Source: Mangrovicoccus sp. HB161399
GTDB taxonomy: Bacteria > Pseudomonadota > Alphaproteobacteria > Rhodobacterales > Rhodobacteraceae
NCBI RefSeq assembly: GCF_013184745.1
Contig: NZ_JAATVU010000011.1
Coordinates: forward strand, 1-64,000
Length of the DNA: 64,000 nt
Reading direction: 5' to 3'
The position numbers and the translations under genes are program-made. How positions within the stretch are numbered: the first letter of the stretch is position 1; every line of letters begins with the position of its first letter. This document shows, piece by piece, positions 17,784 to 25,935 of this stretch. The notes beneath the pieces were generated by a model, which saw nothing but the letters and a program-made list of their open reading frames with translations, made no database searches and was not told where the DNA came from.

Positions 17784-18124
17784 TCCGGTTTCTTGCATGT
17801 GGGGCGCTCTACGCGTTTCCTATGGCAGCACAGGCGCAGGACTCCTGTCCCTGCTATCCGTTTCCCTATGAACCCGACCCGCCCTGTGTGGAAATTTGCG
17901 TTCCCTCCCTGCTGGGCAATGTGCCGACGGAGGCTCTTGCAGACGTCCTAGATCTGCCGGCCTTCGCCTGGGCCGAGATTGCGGTGCGCCAGCAGGCCGG
18001 AAATGTCCCGGAGACCCTGGAGGACGGATATGCAGGGGATGTGGCGGCGGCGATCCGGGCAGCCCTCAAGCGGGCCGATCCGGCAGAGGTGAATGCGCTG
18101 CTGGAAGAGTTCGTCGTGAAATAG
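17780..18124 (+). CDS. Small secreted cysteine-containing protein
   Basis: A 114-residue unrecognised protein with a signal peptide (cleavage near AAQAQ, residue 19). A mature N-terminus rich in Cys and Pro follows (SCPCYPFPYEPDPPCVEICV: CxC then CxxxC), then an Ala-rich helical region. Four cysteines close to the N-terminus suggest disulfides or metal binding in the periplasm. It starts 3 nt after, or overlapping, the membrane-protein gene, so the two form a small operon. Codon use is less GC-biased than in the flanking core genes. Confidence 0.65.
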   Translation: MIRFLACGALYAFPMAAQAQDSCPCYPFPYEPDPPCVEICVPSLLGNVPTEALADVLDLPAFAWAEIAVRQQAGNVPETLEDGYAGDVAAAIRAALKRADPAEVNALLEEFVVK

Positions 18125-18154
18125 CCGTCGGCCCGCCTGGTGTAGGTCGGCCGC

Positions 18155-19366
18155 CTATTTCCCGCGCGCGCCGAGGCCGGCCTTCATCATGATGCGCCGC
18201 ACCGGCGAGATGCCGTAGATCAGGCCGAGCCCCGCCTTGCGCAGGTCGCGCAGCGGCTGCGGCTCCATCATCGACATGCGGTTCAGCAGGTCCACGCCGA
18301 AGACCCTGGCGGCCACTTCCGGCCGCCGCGTGCGGTCGTAGCGCGCCAGCAGGGCGGCATCGCCCAGCGTCTCGGGATCGGTGCCGAAGAGCTCCAGCAG
18401 AAGGCCAAGATCGGCGAGGCTCATGTTCAGCCCCTGCGCCCCGATCGGCGGCACGACATGCGCGGCCTCGGCCATCAGCGCCGTGCGCTGGCCGCAGAAG
18501 CGGTCGGCCATCATCGCCATCATCGGCCAGAGGCTGCGCTCCGTCACCAGTTCCAGCGGGCCGAACAACCCGCAGCTGCGCGCGGTGGCCTCGGCATCGA
18601 AGCTTTCGGGCGGCAGCGCGGCCAGCCGCTCGGCCTCGGCATTGCTCTCCATCCAGACCACGGCGGAGCAGGGGCTGCCGTCCCGGTCGGGCAGGGGGAC
18701 CAGGGTGAAGGGACCGCCGGAGCGGTGGATCTCTGTTGAGACATTGCCGTGCGGCACCGAATGCCGCACGGCGAAGGCCAGGGCCTTCTGGTTGTAGCGG
18801 ATGCGCCGGGCGCCGAGTCCCAGCGCCTCGCGCACCCGGCTGTTCCGTCCGTCCGCGCCGATCGCCATGCGCGCGGCCACGGAGCTGCCGTCCCCCAGCC
18901 GCGCCAGGACCTCGGTTTCGCGGGTGGCCAGATCGGCAAGGCCGGTCCCGGGCCGGAAATCGACCGTGGCCAGCTCGTCCAGCCGGGCGGCCAGCTCGCG
19001 GCGGATGAGCCAGTTGGGCAGGTTCCAGGCAAAGGGCGCCTCGCCCAGATCTGCCGAGTCGAAGTCCCGCGACAGCCGCGGCACGATCTCGCGCCCGCCG
19101 GCATCGACAATGCGCATCACCTTCAGCGCGGATGCATGGGGGGCGAGCCGGGTCCAGAGCCCGGCCTCGGACAGAAGGTCCTGTCCGGGCTGCAGGATCG
19201 CGGTGGTGCGCCAGTCGGCGCCGGCGGCTTCGCCCGCAATGACGGGCGGCGCCGGATCGACGCAGAGCACGTGCATGCCCCGCGCGCCGAAGGCGGCCGC
19301 GGCCGAAAGCCCGGCCAGGCCGCCCCCTGCGATCACGATGTCGAATTCCTGTCTGGCCGTGCCCAT
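18155..19366 (-). CDS. UbiH/UbiF/COQ6-family FAD hydroxylase
   Basis: A 403-residue class A flavin monooxygenase, probably a ubiquinone-ring hydroxylase. Motifs: the dinucleotide fold DIVIAGGGLAGLSAAAAFG at the N-terminus, the second FAD motif IGADGRNSRVRE near residue 170, and EAAHVVPPIGAQGLNMSLAD (UbiH signature; Glu replaces the usual Asp of GDAAH). Alphaproteobacteria use variable sets of UbiH/F/L/M enzymes, so which ring carbon it modifies cannot be read from sequence. Monocistronic; a small membrane protein lies upstream. Confidence 0.85.
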   Translation of the reverse strand: MGTARQEFDIVIAGGGLAGLSAAAAFGARGMHVLCVDPAPPVIAGEAAGADWRTTAILQPGQDLLSEAGLWTRLAPHASALKVMRIVDAGGREIVPRLSRDFDSADLGEAPFAWNLPNWLIRRELAARLDELATVDFRPGTGLADLATRETEVLARLGDGSSVAARMAIGADGRNSRVREALGLGARRIRYNQKALAFAVRHSVPHGNVSTEIHRSGGPFTLVPLPDRDGSPCSAVVWMESNAEAERLAALPPESFDAEATARSCGLFGPLELVTERSLWPMMAMMADRFCGQRTALMAEAAHVVPPIGAQGLNMSLADLGLLLELFGTDPETLGDAALLARYDRTRRPEVAARVFGVDLLNRMSMMEPQPLRDLRKAGLGLIYGISPVRRIMMKAGLGARGK

Positions 19367-19456
19367 GATGCGCCCTCCGGTTGCGGGGCCCTTGATGCGC
19401 CCTCCGGTCGGCCGGTTTTCTAGACGCTTCGCGGGCAGGGACCAGAGGTCAGTTCG

Positions 19457-19708
19457 TCACCCGCGCGAAATCAGGATCATGATCGCGAACATCGCGAAGG
19501 TCATGAACAGCGCCGGAAAGATCAGGCCCGGCAGGCCGAACAGCATCACGCAGCAGCCCCAGAACGCGACCCACGCCCCGACGAACCAGGCAGCATTGGT
19601 CGAGGTCGCCTCGGTGTCGTGGCGCACCATCCAGCCGATGCAGGGGATCGGGTGCAGCATCTTCTCGAACTTGGAGACCTTGGGGGTGTCGGTTGCCGTG
19701 GCGGTCAT
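19457..19708 (-). CDS. Conserved small membrane protein
   Basis: An 83-residue protein with a soluble N-terminus (MTATATDTPKVSKFEKMLHP) and two membrane helices (AAWFVGAWVAFWGCCVMLFG, FPALFMTFAMFAIMILIS). I do not recognise a named family. The longer frame (to 20165) is the shadow of the GntR gene. It lies alone between ubiH and a divergent GntR regulator. Confidence 0.65.
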   Translation of the reverse strand: MTATATDTPKVSKFEKMLHPIPCIGWMVRHDTEATSTNAAWFVGAWVAFWGCCVMLFGLPGLIFPALFMTFAMFAIMILISRG

Positions 19709-19856
19709 GCGCGTTTCCTCGGGATCGCTGTATCACATCAGGAAGCGTGTATCTCAGAAAATGGCCGCGAATCCCATACCGATTTTCGTCCCGGGCGCTG
19801 ACAATCCCGCGACACGGTTTCCCGGTGCCTGTCCCCCTTTTCCCCGTTGCATCCCG

Positions 19857-19872
19857 CTGCATACCGATGCAG
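19857..19872. promoter_or_regulatory. Inverted repeat upstream of GntR gene
   Basis: CTGCAT-ACCG-ATGCAG is a perfect 6-bp inverted repeat ending 10 nt before the GntR start codon. It could be an autoregulatory operator. The start codon has no good Shine-Dalgarno, so the repeat may also shape translation. Confidence 0.35.
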
Positions 19873-19882
19873 GCTCCGCCGC

Positions 19883-20527
19883 ATGTGTGCACAGCAAACG
19901 AACAAGGATGCCTATTCGCTGATCCTCGAGGCGATCGATGCCGGACTCTACAGTCCCGGCGACCGCCTGGTCGAAAGCGAGCTGGCCGAACGCTTCGGCG
20001 TGTCGCGGACGCCGATCCGCGAGGCGCTCCAGCGGCTGGAAACCCAGTCGCTCCTGACCCGCGACGGGCGCAGCCTGATCGTCGCCTCGCTCGACCACAA
20101 CCAGATGGCCGAGCTCTATGTCGTGCGCACCGAGCTGGAGGGACTGGCCGCGCGGCTGGCCGCACAGCATGCCACGCCCGAGGAAATCCGCGTGCTGCGC
20201 GAGATGGTCGAGGAGGACCGCGCGCTGCTGGGCGATCCGCAGGCGCTGGCCCGCGCCAACCGGCGGTTCCACAAGCAGATCCACCTGGCCTCGCACAACC
20301 GCTACCTGGTGCAGCAGCTCGACCTCGTGCACCGCTCCATGGCGCTGCTGGCCTCGACCTCGCTGGCCGCGGAGGGGCGCGGCGACCGCGCGCTGGCCGA
20401 GCATGACGAGATCGTCGCCTGCCTGGAGGCGCATGACGGCGACGGCGCCTACGAGGCCCTGAAGATCCATATCTCCAAGGCCTTCGAAACCCGGCTGCGG
20501 CTCGATTCGGAAAAAGCGCCGGTCTGA
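19883..20527 (+). CDS. GntR-family regulator (FadR/FCD subfamily)
   Basis: A 214-residue regulator. The N-terminal winged helix is typical (AERFGVSRTPIREALQRLE with the invariant TPIREAL helix). It is followed by an all-helical FCD domain with the metal-binding histidines (FHKQIHLASHN, EHDEIV, KIHISKAF). Members sense small organic acids through a bound metal. The start at 19883 gives the normal N-terminus; an upstream ATG at 19847 adds only basic residues. The next gene, a glycosyltransferase, is 58 nt downstream but is not an obvious regulatory target. Confidence 0.88.
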   Translation: MCAQQTNKDAYSLILEAIDAGLYSPGDRLVESELAERFGVSRTPIREALQRLETQSLLTRDGRSLIVASLDHNQMAELYVVRTELEGLAARLAAQHATPEEIRVLREMVEEDRALLGDPQALARANRRFHKQIHLASHNRYLVQQLDLVHRSMALLASTSLAAEGRGDRALAEHDEIVACLEAHDGDGAYEALKIHISKAFETRLRLDSEKAPV

Positions 20528-20585
20528 GCGGCGCGGCGCGCGGGAGGCTCTAGGCGGAGGGCCTCCGCCATGGCAGAACCACGTC

Positions 20586-21788
20586 ATGAAGATCATTTTC
20601 TCTCACCAGAATTTCCCCGCGCAATTCGGCCATTTCGGCGCCTATCTGGCCCGGACCGGCTGGGACGTGACATTCTTCACCGCCGCCGAGGCGGCGAAGC
20701 CGCCGGAAGGCTGCCGGATGGTGAAGATGGGGGCCCATCGCGAGCCGGGCGATCAGACCCACCGCTATCTGCGCGGCCTGGAATCGGCGGTGCTGAACGC
20801 GCAGGGATTTGCCAATGCCGCGATGCGCGCGCGCGCCAAGATTCCCGAACCCGATGTCGTCGTGGCGCATTCCGGCTGGGGATCGGGCAGTTTCGCGAAG
20901 GCGGTCTGGCCGGAGACGAAATTCGTCAGCTACGCCGAATGGTACTACCGCTGGCCGCCGCGCGACCTGGGCAGCGAAAAGCCCTCGCAGGGGCCCGAGG
21001 ACGGGCGCGCCTATACCATGTCGCGCAACCTGCCGATGCTCCTGGATTTCGACCAGGCCGACCGGATCTGGTGCCCGACCGGATTCCAGGCGGCGCAATT
21101 CCCGGAAGCCTACCGCCAGCGCATGACCGTCCGCCATGACGGCGTCGACTGCGAAACTTTCTCGCCCGCGAAGGCCTGGGTCGAAGGCGTTCCCGAGGAT
21201 GCGGAACTGGTCACCTACGCGACCCGCGGAATGGAGCCGCATCGCGGATTTCCGGAATTCATGCGCGCCTTGGCGATGCTCCAGAAGCAGCGGCCCAAGA
21301 TGCATGCGGTCATCGCCGGGCAGGACCGCGTCGCCTATGGCGAAAAGCTGCCGGAAGGCGAAAGCTGGAAGGCGCGGATGCTGGAAGAGCTCGATCTCGA
21401 TCTGGACCGCATCCATTTCGTCGGGCTGCTGCCCTACGCGAAGTACCGCGAATTGCTGCAGGCCTCGATGGCGCATGTCTACTTGACCGTGCCCTTCGTC
21501 CTGAGCTGGTCGATGATCGAGTCGATGGCCGTGGGCTGTCCGATGGTGGTGTCCGACACGCCTCCGGTGCGGGAGGTGGTGACCGACGGCTCGATGGCCG
21601 AAATCGTCGGCCTGCGCGATGCCGATGCGGTGGCCCGGGCGATTGCGCGGCTGCTCGACGATCCCGACATGGCCCGGCGCAAGGGCGAAATGGCGCGGCG
21701 GCGGGTGCTTGCCGCCTATGACCGGCGCTGGATCTGGCCCGCAAGGGCGCAGGAACTGGCCGAGCTCGCGACCGAAATCGCCGGCTAG
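20586..21788 (+). CDS. GT4-family glycosyltransferase
   Basis: A 400-residue retaining glycosyltransferase of GT-B fold. The N-terminal lobe starts with MKIIFSHQNFPAQFGHFGAY. The C-terminal lobe holds the donor-binding region (ATRGMEPHRGFPEFMRAL, then SWSMIESMAVGCPMVVSDTP, the GT4 motif with its nucleotide-sugar Glu). Acceptor and sugar are unknown; no polysaccharide cluster surrounds it. It ends at a strong bidirectional hairpin. Confidence 0.85.
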   Translation: MKIIFSHQNFPAQFGHFGAYLARTGWDVTFFTAAEAAKPPEGCRMVKMGAHREPGDQTHRYLRGLESAVLNAQGFANAAMRARAKIPEPDVVVAHSGWGSGSFAKAVWPETKFVSYAEWYYRWPPRDLGSEKPSQGPEDGRAYTMSRNLPMLLDFDQADRIWCPTGFQAAQFPEAYRQRMTVRHDGVDCETFSPAKAWVEGVPEDAELVTYATRGMEPHRGFPEFMRALAMLQKQRPKMHAVIAGQDRVAYGEKLPEGESWKARMLEELDLDLDRIHFVGLLPYAKYRELLQASMAHVYLTVPFVLSWSMIESMAVGCPMVVSDTPPVREVVTDGSMAEIVGLRDADAVARAIARLLDDPDMARRKGEMARRRVLAAYDRRWIWPARAQELAELATEIAG

Positions 21789-21799
21789 CCACGCGAAGA

Positions 21800-21825
21800 G
21801 GGGCCGGGAGTGTTTTCCCGGCCCC
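21800..21825. terminator. Bidirectional hairpin terminator
   Basis: GGGGCCGGGA (21800-21809) pairs perfectly with TCCCGGCCCC (21816-21825) around a 6-nt loop. It sits between the converging glycosyltransferase and triple-repeat genes, with T/A-containing but not long U tracts on either side. Confidence 0.65.
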
Positions 21826-21848
21826 GAATTTCCGGACGGTGCCCGCGA

Positions 21849-22538
21849 TCAGCTGTCGATTTCGAGGATCGACTTCAGCTTCAGATCCTGCGAGGCGCCG
21901 TCTTCCTCGGACAGGTTCTTGATTTGAACCAGCTGCGAGTTCGAAATCTTGTCGACGTCATAGGGCACGCCGGTCTTGGCCAGCATGTTTTCTGCAAGGA
22001 TTTCGAGCTGGCCGCGCTCGACCTGGGTCAGCTTGACCGAGTCGCCGATCGGATCGGGGATGTCGGGCTGATGCTCGTAGCCGATGATCGCCCAGAGCTC
22101 GTTGTCGATGTTCCCTGCGGTGCCCTCGTCGCTCAGGTTCTTGATCGCGGCGAGCTGCGAAGGATCGAGGTCGCTGACCGGGTAGTCGATATTCGCCTTG
22201 GCCAGAGTTTCCGCAGCAAGCGCCTGAAGCTGGTTCGGTTCGCCGGTCCCGGCAAGGGCATTGTCGACTGCCGGATCATAATTCGGCTCGTTTTCCGGGC
22301 CGATGATCACGTAAAGCTCGCTGCGCAGGTCGCTGCCGTCCTTTTCCTCGACGGTATTCTTGATCTGCGCCAGCTGCTCGTCGGAGAGCATGTCGACGTC
22401 ATAGGAAATCTGCGCTTCCGTGAAAGCCTCCTGGGCCACGGTTTCAAGCTGCGAGCGATCCATGCCGGAGGACGATTGCGCGAAGGCGGCACCGGACATG
22501 GACATAATGACGGTGGTGGCAAGCAGCAGCTTTTTCAT
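21849..22538 (-). CDS. Periplasmic protein of three tandem ~73-residue repeats
   Basis: A 229-residue exported protein (signal peptide MKKLLLATTVIMSMSGAAFA) that I cannot match to a named family. It is built of three repeats of about 73 residues, starting near residues 28, 101 and 175 (the third is shortened). Each has a QLxxLA helix with A..A, then Y[DP]V, then the core SQLAAIKNL (EQLAQIKNT / SQLAAIKNL / SQLVQIKNL), then acidic residues. The first two repeats also share an EL[YW][VA]IIG stretch. It is acidic, so calcium or cationic-ligand binding is possible. Codon use is less GC-rich than neighbours. It is transcribed away from the AT-rich 22.5-23.0 kb region. Confidence 0.75.
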   Translation of the reverse strand: MKKLLLATTVIMSMSGAAFAQSSSGMDRSQLETVAQEAFTEAQISYDVDMLSDEQLAQIKNTVEEKDGSDLRSELYVIIGPENEPNYDPAVDNALAGTGEPNQLQALAAETLAKANIDYPVSDLDPSQLAAIKNLSDEGTAGNIDNELWAIIGYEHQPDIPDPIGDSVKLTQVERGQLEILAENMLAKTGVPYDVDKISNSQLVQIKNLSEEDGASQDLKLKSILEIDS

Positions 22539-23036
22539 TTTCGGTCTCCAATTCTGGTCTCGTCTTTCGCGGCTTCAACCGCGTCACGGCCAGTCAACAG
22601 GGGGGCGGCCGATTTGTTCCCGGCTCTGTTTCGAGGAGCTTGCCGGACGCAATCGGCATCGGCCCGCACATCGACTTGCAAAAGGTGAATGCATGCAGCC
22701 GGGCGTTCCGGCGGCAGTCTCTTGCTGGCAGGGGCCAGCTGCACCGGCCGGGGCTTTGGCAGGTGCTGCCGCATGCACGCAGCGCGGGAATTTCCGGCGT
22801 GCACGAATAACTTGGCGCGACTCGCCGCGAAATGAGTAGTTTATTAAGATAAAGTAAAATTTGGCTGCTTCGGAAGACGCAAAAAGGTTCCCGGTATTAT
22901 TACGGCGAATTGTCAATTCTTCTTGCGCTGCCCCGCATTTCTTTCTAGCACGGAATTCAGGATGGTATTTGCGGATGGCTGGCGTAGTTTGTCGATGAGC
23001 CTCCCAAAATTACCCATAAGAAAGGGCAGACATAAA
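22539..23036. other. AT-rich divergent regulatory gap
   Basis: About 500 bp with no supported gene. The part from about 22800 to 23036 is strikingly AT-rich for this genome. It contains a perfect 13-bp palindrome GAATTG-T-CAATTC at 22907-22919, about 118 bp before the H-NS-like start. The left part holds the promoter of the triple-repeat gene. An AT-rich promoter fits autoregulation by the H-NS-like product, which binds such DNA. Confidence 0.6.
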
Positions 23037-23351
23037 ATGGTTGATATCTCAAATCTCTCCCGCGAGGAGCTCGAGGAGCTGAAGGTCGAGATCGACAAGC
23101 GCATGGTCGAACTGGAAAAAGAGCAAAAAGTCGCGGCTCTTGCAGAAATGAGGGAAATTGCCAAGCGGCATGGCGTTTCGCTCGAAGAGATGATCCAGAT
23201 GGCCTCTTCCAACGCATCTCCGACGGGCCAGCTGCCGAAATACCGGCATCCGGAAAACGCCAAGCACACCTGGACCGGCCGCGGCCGGAAGCCGAAATGG
23301 CTGGTCGAAGCGCTGGAAGCCGGTGCTTCGCTGGAAGACTTCGCGATCTGA
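23037..23351 (+). CDS. H-NS/HvrA-family nucleoid protein
   Basis: A 104-residue H-NS-like protein. The N-terminal half is a charged coiled coil (REELEELKVEIDKRMVELEK) for oligomerisation. The C-terminal domain contains the DNA-contact motif HTWTGRGRKPKWLVEAL, as in HvrA/SPB of Rhodobacter. The start at 23037 gives the usual short N-terminus; the frame opens at 22923 but that part is the AT-rich leader. In Rhodobacter capsulatus hvrA lies beside regA; here regA is 36 kb away and has no hvrA next to it. Confidence 0.9.
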   Translation: MVDISNLSREELEELKVEIDKRMVELEKEQKVAALAEMREIAKRHGVSLEEMIQMASSNASPTGQLPKYRHPENAKHTWTGRGRKPKWLVEALEAGASLEDFAI

Positions 23352-23361
23352 GATCGCTCCT

Positions 23362-23383
23362 CACGGCGCGCCGCCGCGCCGTG
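23362..23383 (+). terminator. Hairpin after the H-NS-like gene
   Basis: CACGGCGCG (23362-23370) / CGCGCCGTG (23375-23383) is a perfect 9-bp stem with a CCGC loop, 10 nt past the stop. There is no T-run. It is followed at once by a much larger palindrome. Confidence 0.55.
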
Positions 23384-23388
23384 CACCG

Positions 23389-23433
23389 CCCCGGAGCCGG
23401 ACCCGCCGCATGCGGCGTGCGGTCCGGCCGGGG
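23389..23433. repeat. Large imperfect palindrome (possible cruciform)
   Basis: Nested arms: CCCCGG (23389-23394) with CCGGGG (23428-23433), CCGGACC (23397-23403) with GGTCCGG (23421-23427), and an inner palindrome CGCCGCATGCGGCG (23404-23417). The rest of 23434-23582 shows no gene. Confidence 0.6.
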
Positions 23434-23582
23434 CGCCTGTTTGCCTCCCGCCGCAAATCCGGTCCTTGCTTCTCCAGCCGCAATGCGCGCCCGGTCCGGG
23501 CCGACCGCCGGAAGGGCGGGTTTCGCCGACTTGATGCAACGCGCCGGATCGGTTCAGCCTTGTGTCTGATGGAATGGCTTAC

Positions 23583-23598
23583 TGTGTCATTTGTCACA
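23583..23598. promoter_or_regulatory. CRP-type operator TGTGT-N6-TCACA
   Basis: TGTGTCATTTGTCACA differs from the CRP consensus TGTGA-N6-TCACA at a single base. It lies 74 bp before the start of an unknown operon. A TAGCGT-like -10 at about 23620 would place the site near -40, a class II activator position. The Crp-family gene at 26097 keeps the residues that read this motif. Confidence 0.6.
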
Positions 23599-23671
23599 GC
23601 ACCCTGCGCGGCCGATTGCTAGCGTCTCCTTGAAGCTGCCCCGCGACGGGGCTGCAAGGAGAAACAGGCAC

Positions 23672-24736
23672 ATGCTCAGCCCCGGCAACAGCGAGGCAGG
23701 CAGCGCCCTCGCGGGCGCCGTCTCGCAGACCTTGGCCGTGACGTCCTTTGCGGGCGCTGTGCCGCTGATCCGCATCGGGCAGCTTTCGCCGGAACCGTGC
23801 TGGCTGCAGCCGCTGCGGGTGCGCCTGGCGGACCTCTCCCAGGCGGCGCAGCGCTGGCAGGGCGACGTTCCGGCCATCCAGTCGGATCTGCTCGCGCCTT
23901 TCGCCGCCTATGCCGGCGCGCTCGCGCCGCTCCTCCAGCAGTCCGGCAGCCGCATTGCGGTGCTCGAACGGATCGAAATGCTGCAGGGACTGGCGGCGGC
24001 GGGCGCCGCGCGGATGGCGCGGGCGCAAGGCGCCTTCTCGGAACATCTCGCCGCGATGCGCCGCGCCCAAGCCGGGCTGGAGGAGCCGCTCCGCGGTGCC
24101 TGGCACGGGCTCGCGGCGCAGGAGGCGGGAATGGCCGCGCTGGCGGCCAAGGTTGCCGCGCTTCAGGCCCATGTCGACTCCTGGCAGTCTCCGGTGGAGG
24201 AGGCGCTGCTCGATCCGCGGCAGGGCCATGTCCAGACCATGGTGACGATTTCCCTGCCGCTCTCCGGACCGGAGGGGCGCGAGACCCCGTTCCTGTCCCT
24301 GGTGTCAGAGCTCGGGTCTGCCGGAGAAATTGGCCGCGGTCCCGGTCGCGATGCCGCGATGCGGTTCCTCGATGATATCGCGCGGCTGCGCGCCCGGCTG
24401 AGCCCGGCAGCCCAGGCCGCGGCGCTCGCGACGTCCGTGACCCGGACGGTCGACAGTGCCGACCGGGCGGTTTCGGGCCGTGCGGACCGCTTTCCCGAAA
24501 TCCTGCGGATGTGGCGGACCGAGACAGACACGCTCGCCGCCCTCGGCACTGCGCTGCGCGCCGGGGCGGAGCCGTCGGCGATGCCCGCGCTCGGCGGTCT
24601 CCGGGTGGCCGCGGCGGACTGGCAGGCGCTGGCCGCGCTGGCCCGCAGCTGCGCCCTGTTTCCTGCCGTCCGCGCGCGGCAGGGCAGGCCGGTCGCGCTT
24701 GCCGCCCATGCCCCTGTTGCAGCGATGACGGCCTGA
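23672..24736 (+). CDS. Unrecognised helical protein, first gene of CRP-site operon
   Basis: A 354-residue, Ala/Arg/Leu-rich protein that I do not recognise. Residues about 50-180 and 225-345 are predicted long helices with heptad-like spacing (for example LAAKVAALQAHVDSW). A short non-helical middle (VQTMVTISLPLSGPEGRE) separates them. No signal peptide, enzyme motif or clear membrane helix is seen. The start follows AAGGAG by 10 nt. The two-bundle layout vaguely recalls helical pore-forming toxins or scaffold proteins, but there is no hydrophobic tongue, so no function is given. It is 18 nt ahead of the next gene and likely co-transcribed. Confidence 0.65.
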   Translation: MLSPGNSEAGSALAGAVSQTLAVTSFAGAVPLIRIGQLSPEPCWLQPLRVRLADLSQAAQRWQGDVPAIQSDLLAPFAAYAGALAPLLQQSGSRIAVLERIEMLQGLAAAGAARMARAQGAFSEHLAAMRRAQAGLEEPLRGAWHGLAAQEAGMAALAAKVAALQAHVDSWQSPVEEALLDPRQGHVQTMVTISLPLSGPEGRETPFLSLVSELGSAGEIGRGPGRDAAMRFLDDIARLRARLSPAAQAAALATSVTRTVDSADRAVSGRADRFPEILRMWRTETDTLAALGTALRAGAEPSAMPALGGLRVAAADWQALAALARSCALFPAVRARQGRPVALAAHAPVAAMTA

Positions 24737-24754
24737 ACCGGCGAAGAGGGAAGA

Positions 24755-25072
24755 ATGAAGGACATGACAGAGCCCCCCGCTTTCCGGGAATGCCCGGATG
24801 CCCTTGGCGACGTCCGGCTGACCCGGCGCAGAGCGTCGGCCGCTGCGGAAGTGATCCCCTATCCGCCGCAATCCGTGCCCGTCCGGCCCCCGGAGCCGGA
24901 GCGGAGCGCGGCCCTCCCCGCCGCGGGTCCGCAGCCCGAGATGGCCCCCGAAACCTGGCCTTGCGGCCTCTTTCCCGACTGGCCCGCGGCCGGGGAGCCG
25001 TCCGCAGCCGCCCGTCCCGCCTTGCCCGCCCGGGCATGTCCCGACACGCTCCCGCGAAGGAACTTCCCATGA
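24755..25072 (+). CDS. Small proline-rich protein
   Basis: A 105-residue, Pro/Ala/Arg/Glu-rich, apparently disordered protein (for example PYPPQSVPVRPPEPERSAAL). It has a reasonable GAGGGAAG ribosome site and its stop overlaps the next start as ATGA. No domain is recognised and there is no signal peptide. Coupling on both sides makes it more likely to be real than a chance frame, but composition alone cannot prove it. Confidence 0.5.
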   Translation: MKDMTEPPAFRECPDALGDVRLTRRRASAAAEVIPYPPQSVPVRPPEPERSAALPAAGPQPEMAPETWPCGLFPDWPAAGEPSAAARPALPARACPDTLPRRNFP

Positions 25073-25935
25073 CCCCCGGCTTCATCCGTGCCCATCAGCG
25101 CGCCGACGGCGCATTCCTCTCGGAGCTTCTGCCAGACAGCGGCCGTTCCGCCGAAAGCAACGGCGCCGTCACCGCGCTCTGCCTGGATGCAATCTGGCCG
25201 CAGCGCGAGGATGTCCAGCTCGATGCCGGGATCGCCGCGGCGCTCGATTACCTGGAAAGCTGCGAAACCCCGGACCGTCCCGGCCATTTCTGCCTCTATC
25301 CCGGCGCAGCGCGGCCGACCTGGATGGCCGAAGCCCTGCCGCCGGAACTGGATGCGACCGCGCTGATCGCGGTCACGCTGCACCGCTACGGCCGCCGCAG
25401 CCTGGGCGACCTGCAGGCGATCTACCGCGAGGCGCTTGTGCCGGTGCGGCTGGAGCAGCTGACCGCGGCTTCGGAGCCGTGGCACGACTACGACGTCTTC
25501 GGTACCTGGCTGGTTCCGGACATGCTGGACAATCCGGTGGACGTGGCGGCCAATGTCAACGCCTTGGTGCTGCTGGAACTTCTCGGCCAGCCCATGCCGG
25601 AAATCCCGGCGATCCGGCTGATGCTGGCGCGGGCGCTCGACTGGGCGGGCAGCTCCAAGGAGCGCATGCAGCGGCTGTCGCCCTGGCATCCCGAGCCAGT
25701 CGAATTGCTGCGCGCGCTGGAACGCGCGGAGCGTCTCGGGGTGGGCGGACTTGGCCACATGGCGGCCGGGCTGCGCCAGCTGGACTGGGTGCAGGCGGAT
25801 CTGGCGGCGGAGGAACCGCTGGCGCTGCGCGGGGCGGGCGACGGGCGGCACAGCTGGAGCTGCGAACTGCTCCACGAATTGCGGCGGTCCGAGCCCGGAT
25901 CGGGCACGGTGCGTCGGCTGCGCCGCGTGCAATAG
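25069..25935 (+). CDS. Alpha/alpha-toroid-like protein of unknown function
   Basis: A 288-residue protein of repeated helix pairs. The opening HQRADGAFLSELLPD, ESNGAVTALCLDAIW, the LPPELDATALIAV segment and FGTWLVPDMLDNPVDVAANV look like the inner-helix turns of prenyltransferase/terpene-cyclase-like alpha6/alpha6 barrels. The DxDD/QW catalytic motifs of true cyclases are not evident. It may bind or modify a hydrophobic or peptide substrate; this is inference. Start ATG lies in a 4-nt overlap with the previous stop. It is the last gene of the CRP-site operon; the Crp-like gene follows after 161 bp. Confidence 0.7.
   Translation: MTPGFIRAHQRADGAFLSELLPDSGRSAESNGAVTALCLDAIWPQREDVQLDAGIAAALDYLESCETPDRPGHFCLYPGAARPTWMAEALPPELDATALIAVTLHRYGRRSLGDLQAIYREALVPVRLEQLTAASEPWHDYDVFGTWLVPDMLDNPVDVAANVNALVLLELLGQPMPEIPAIRLMLARALDWAGSSKERMQRLSPWHPEPVELLRALERAERLGVGGLGHMAAGLRQLDWVQADLAAEEPLALRGAGDGRHSWSCELLHELRRSEPGSGTVRRLRRVQ

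Noticed and set aside
23672-24736. The helical protein as a ClyA/XaxA-like pore-forming toxin.
   Set aside because: The layout is loosely similar, but no hydrophobic tongue or partner subunit is seen.
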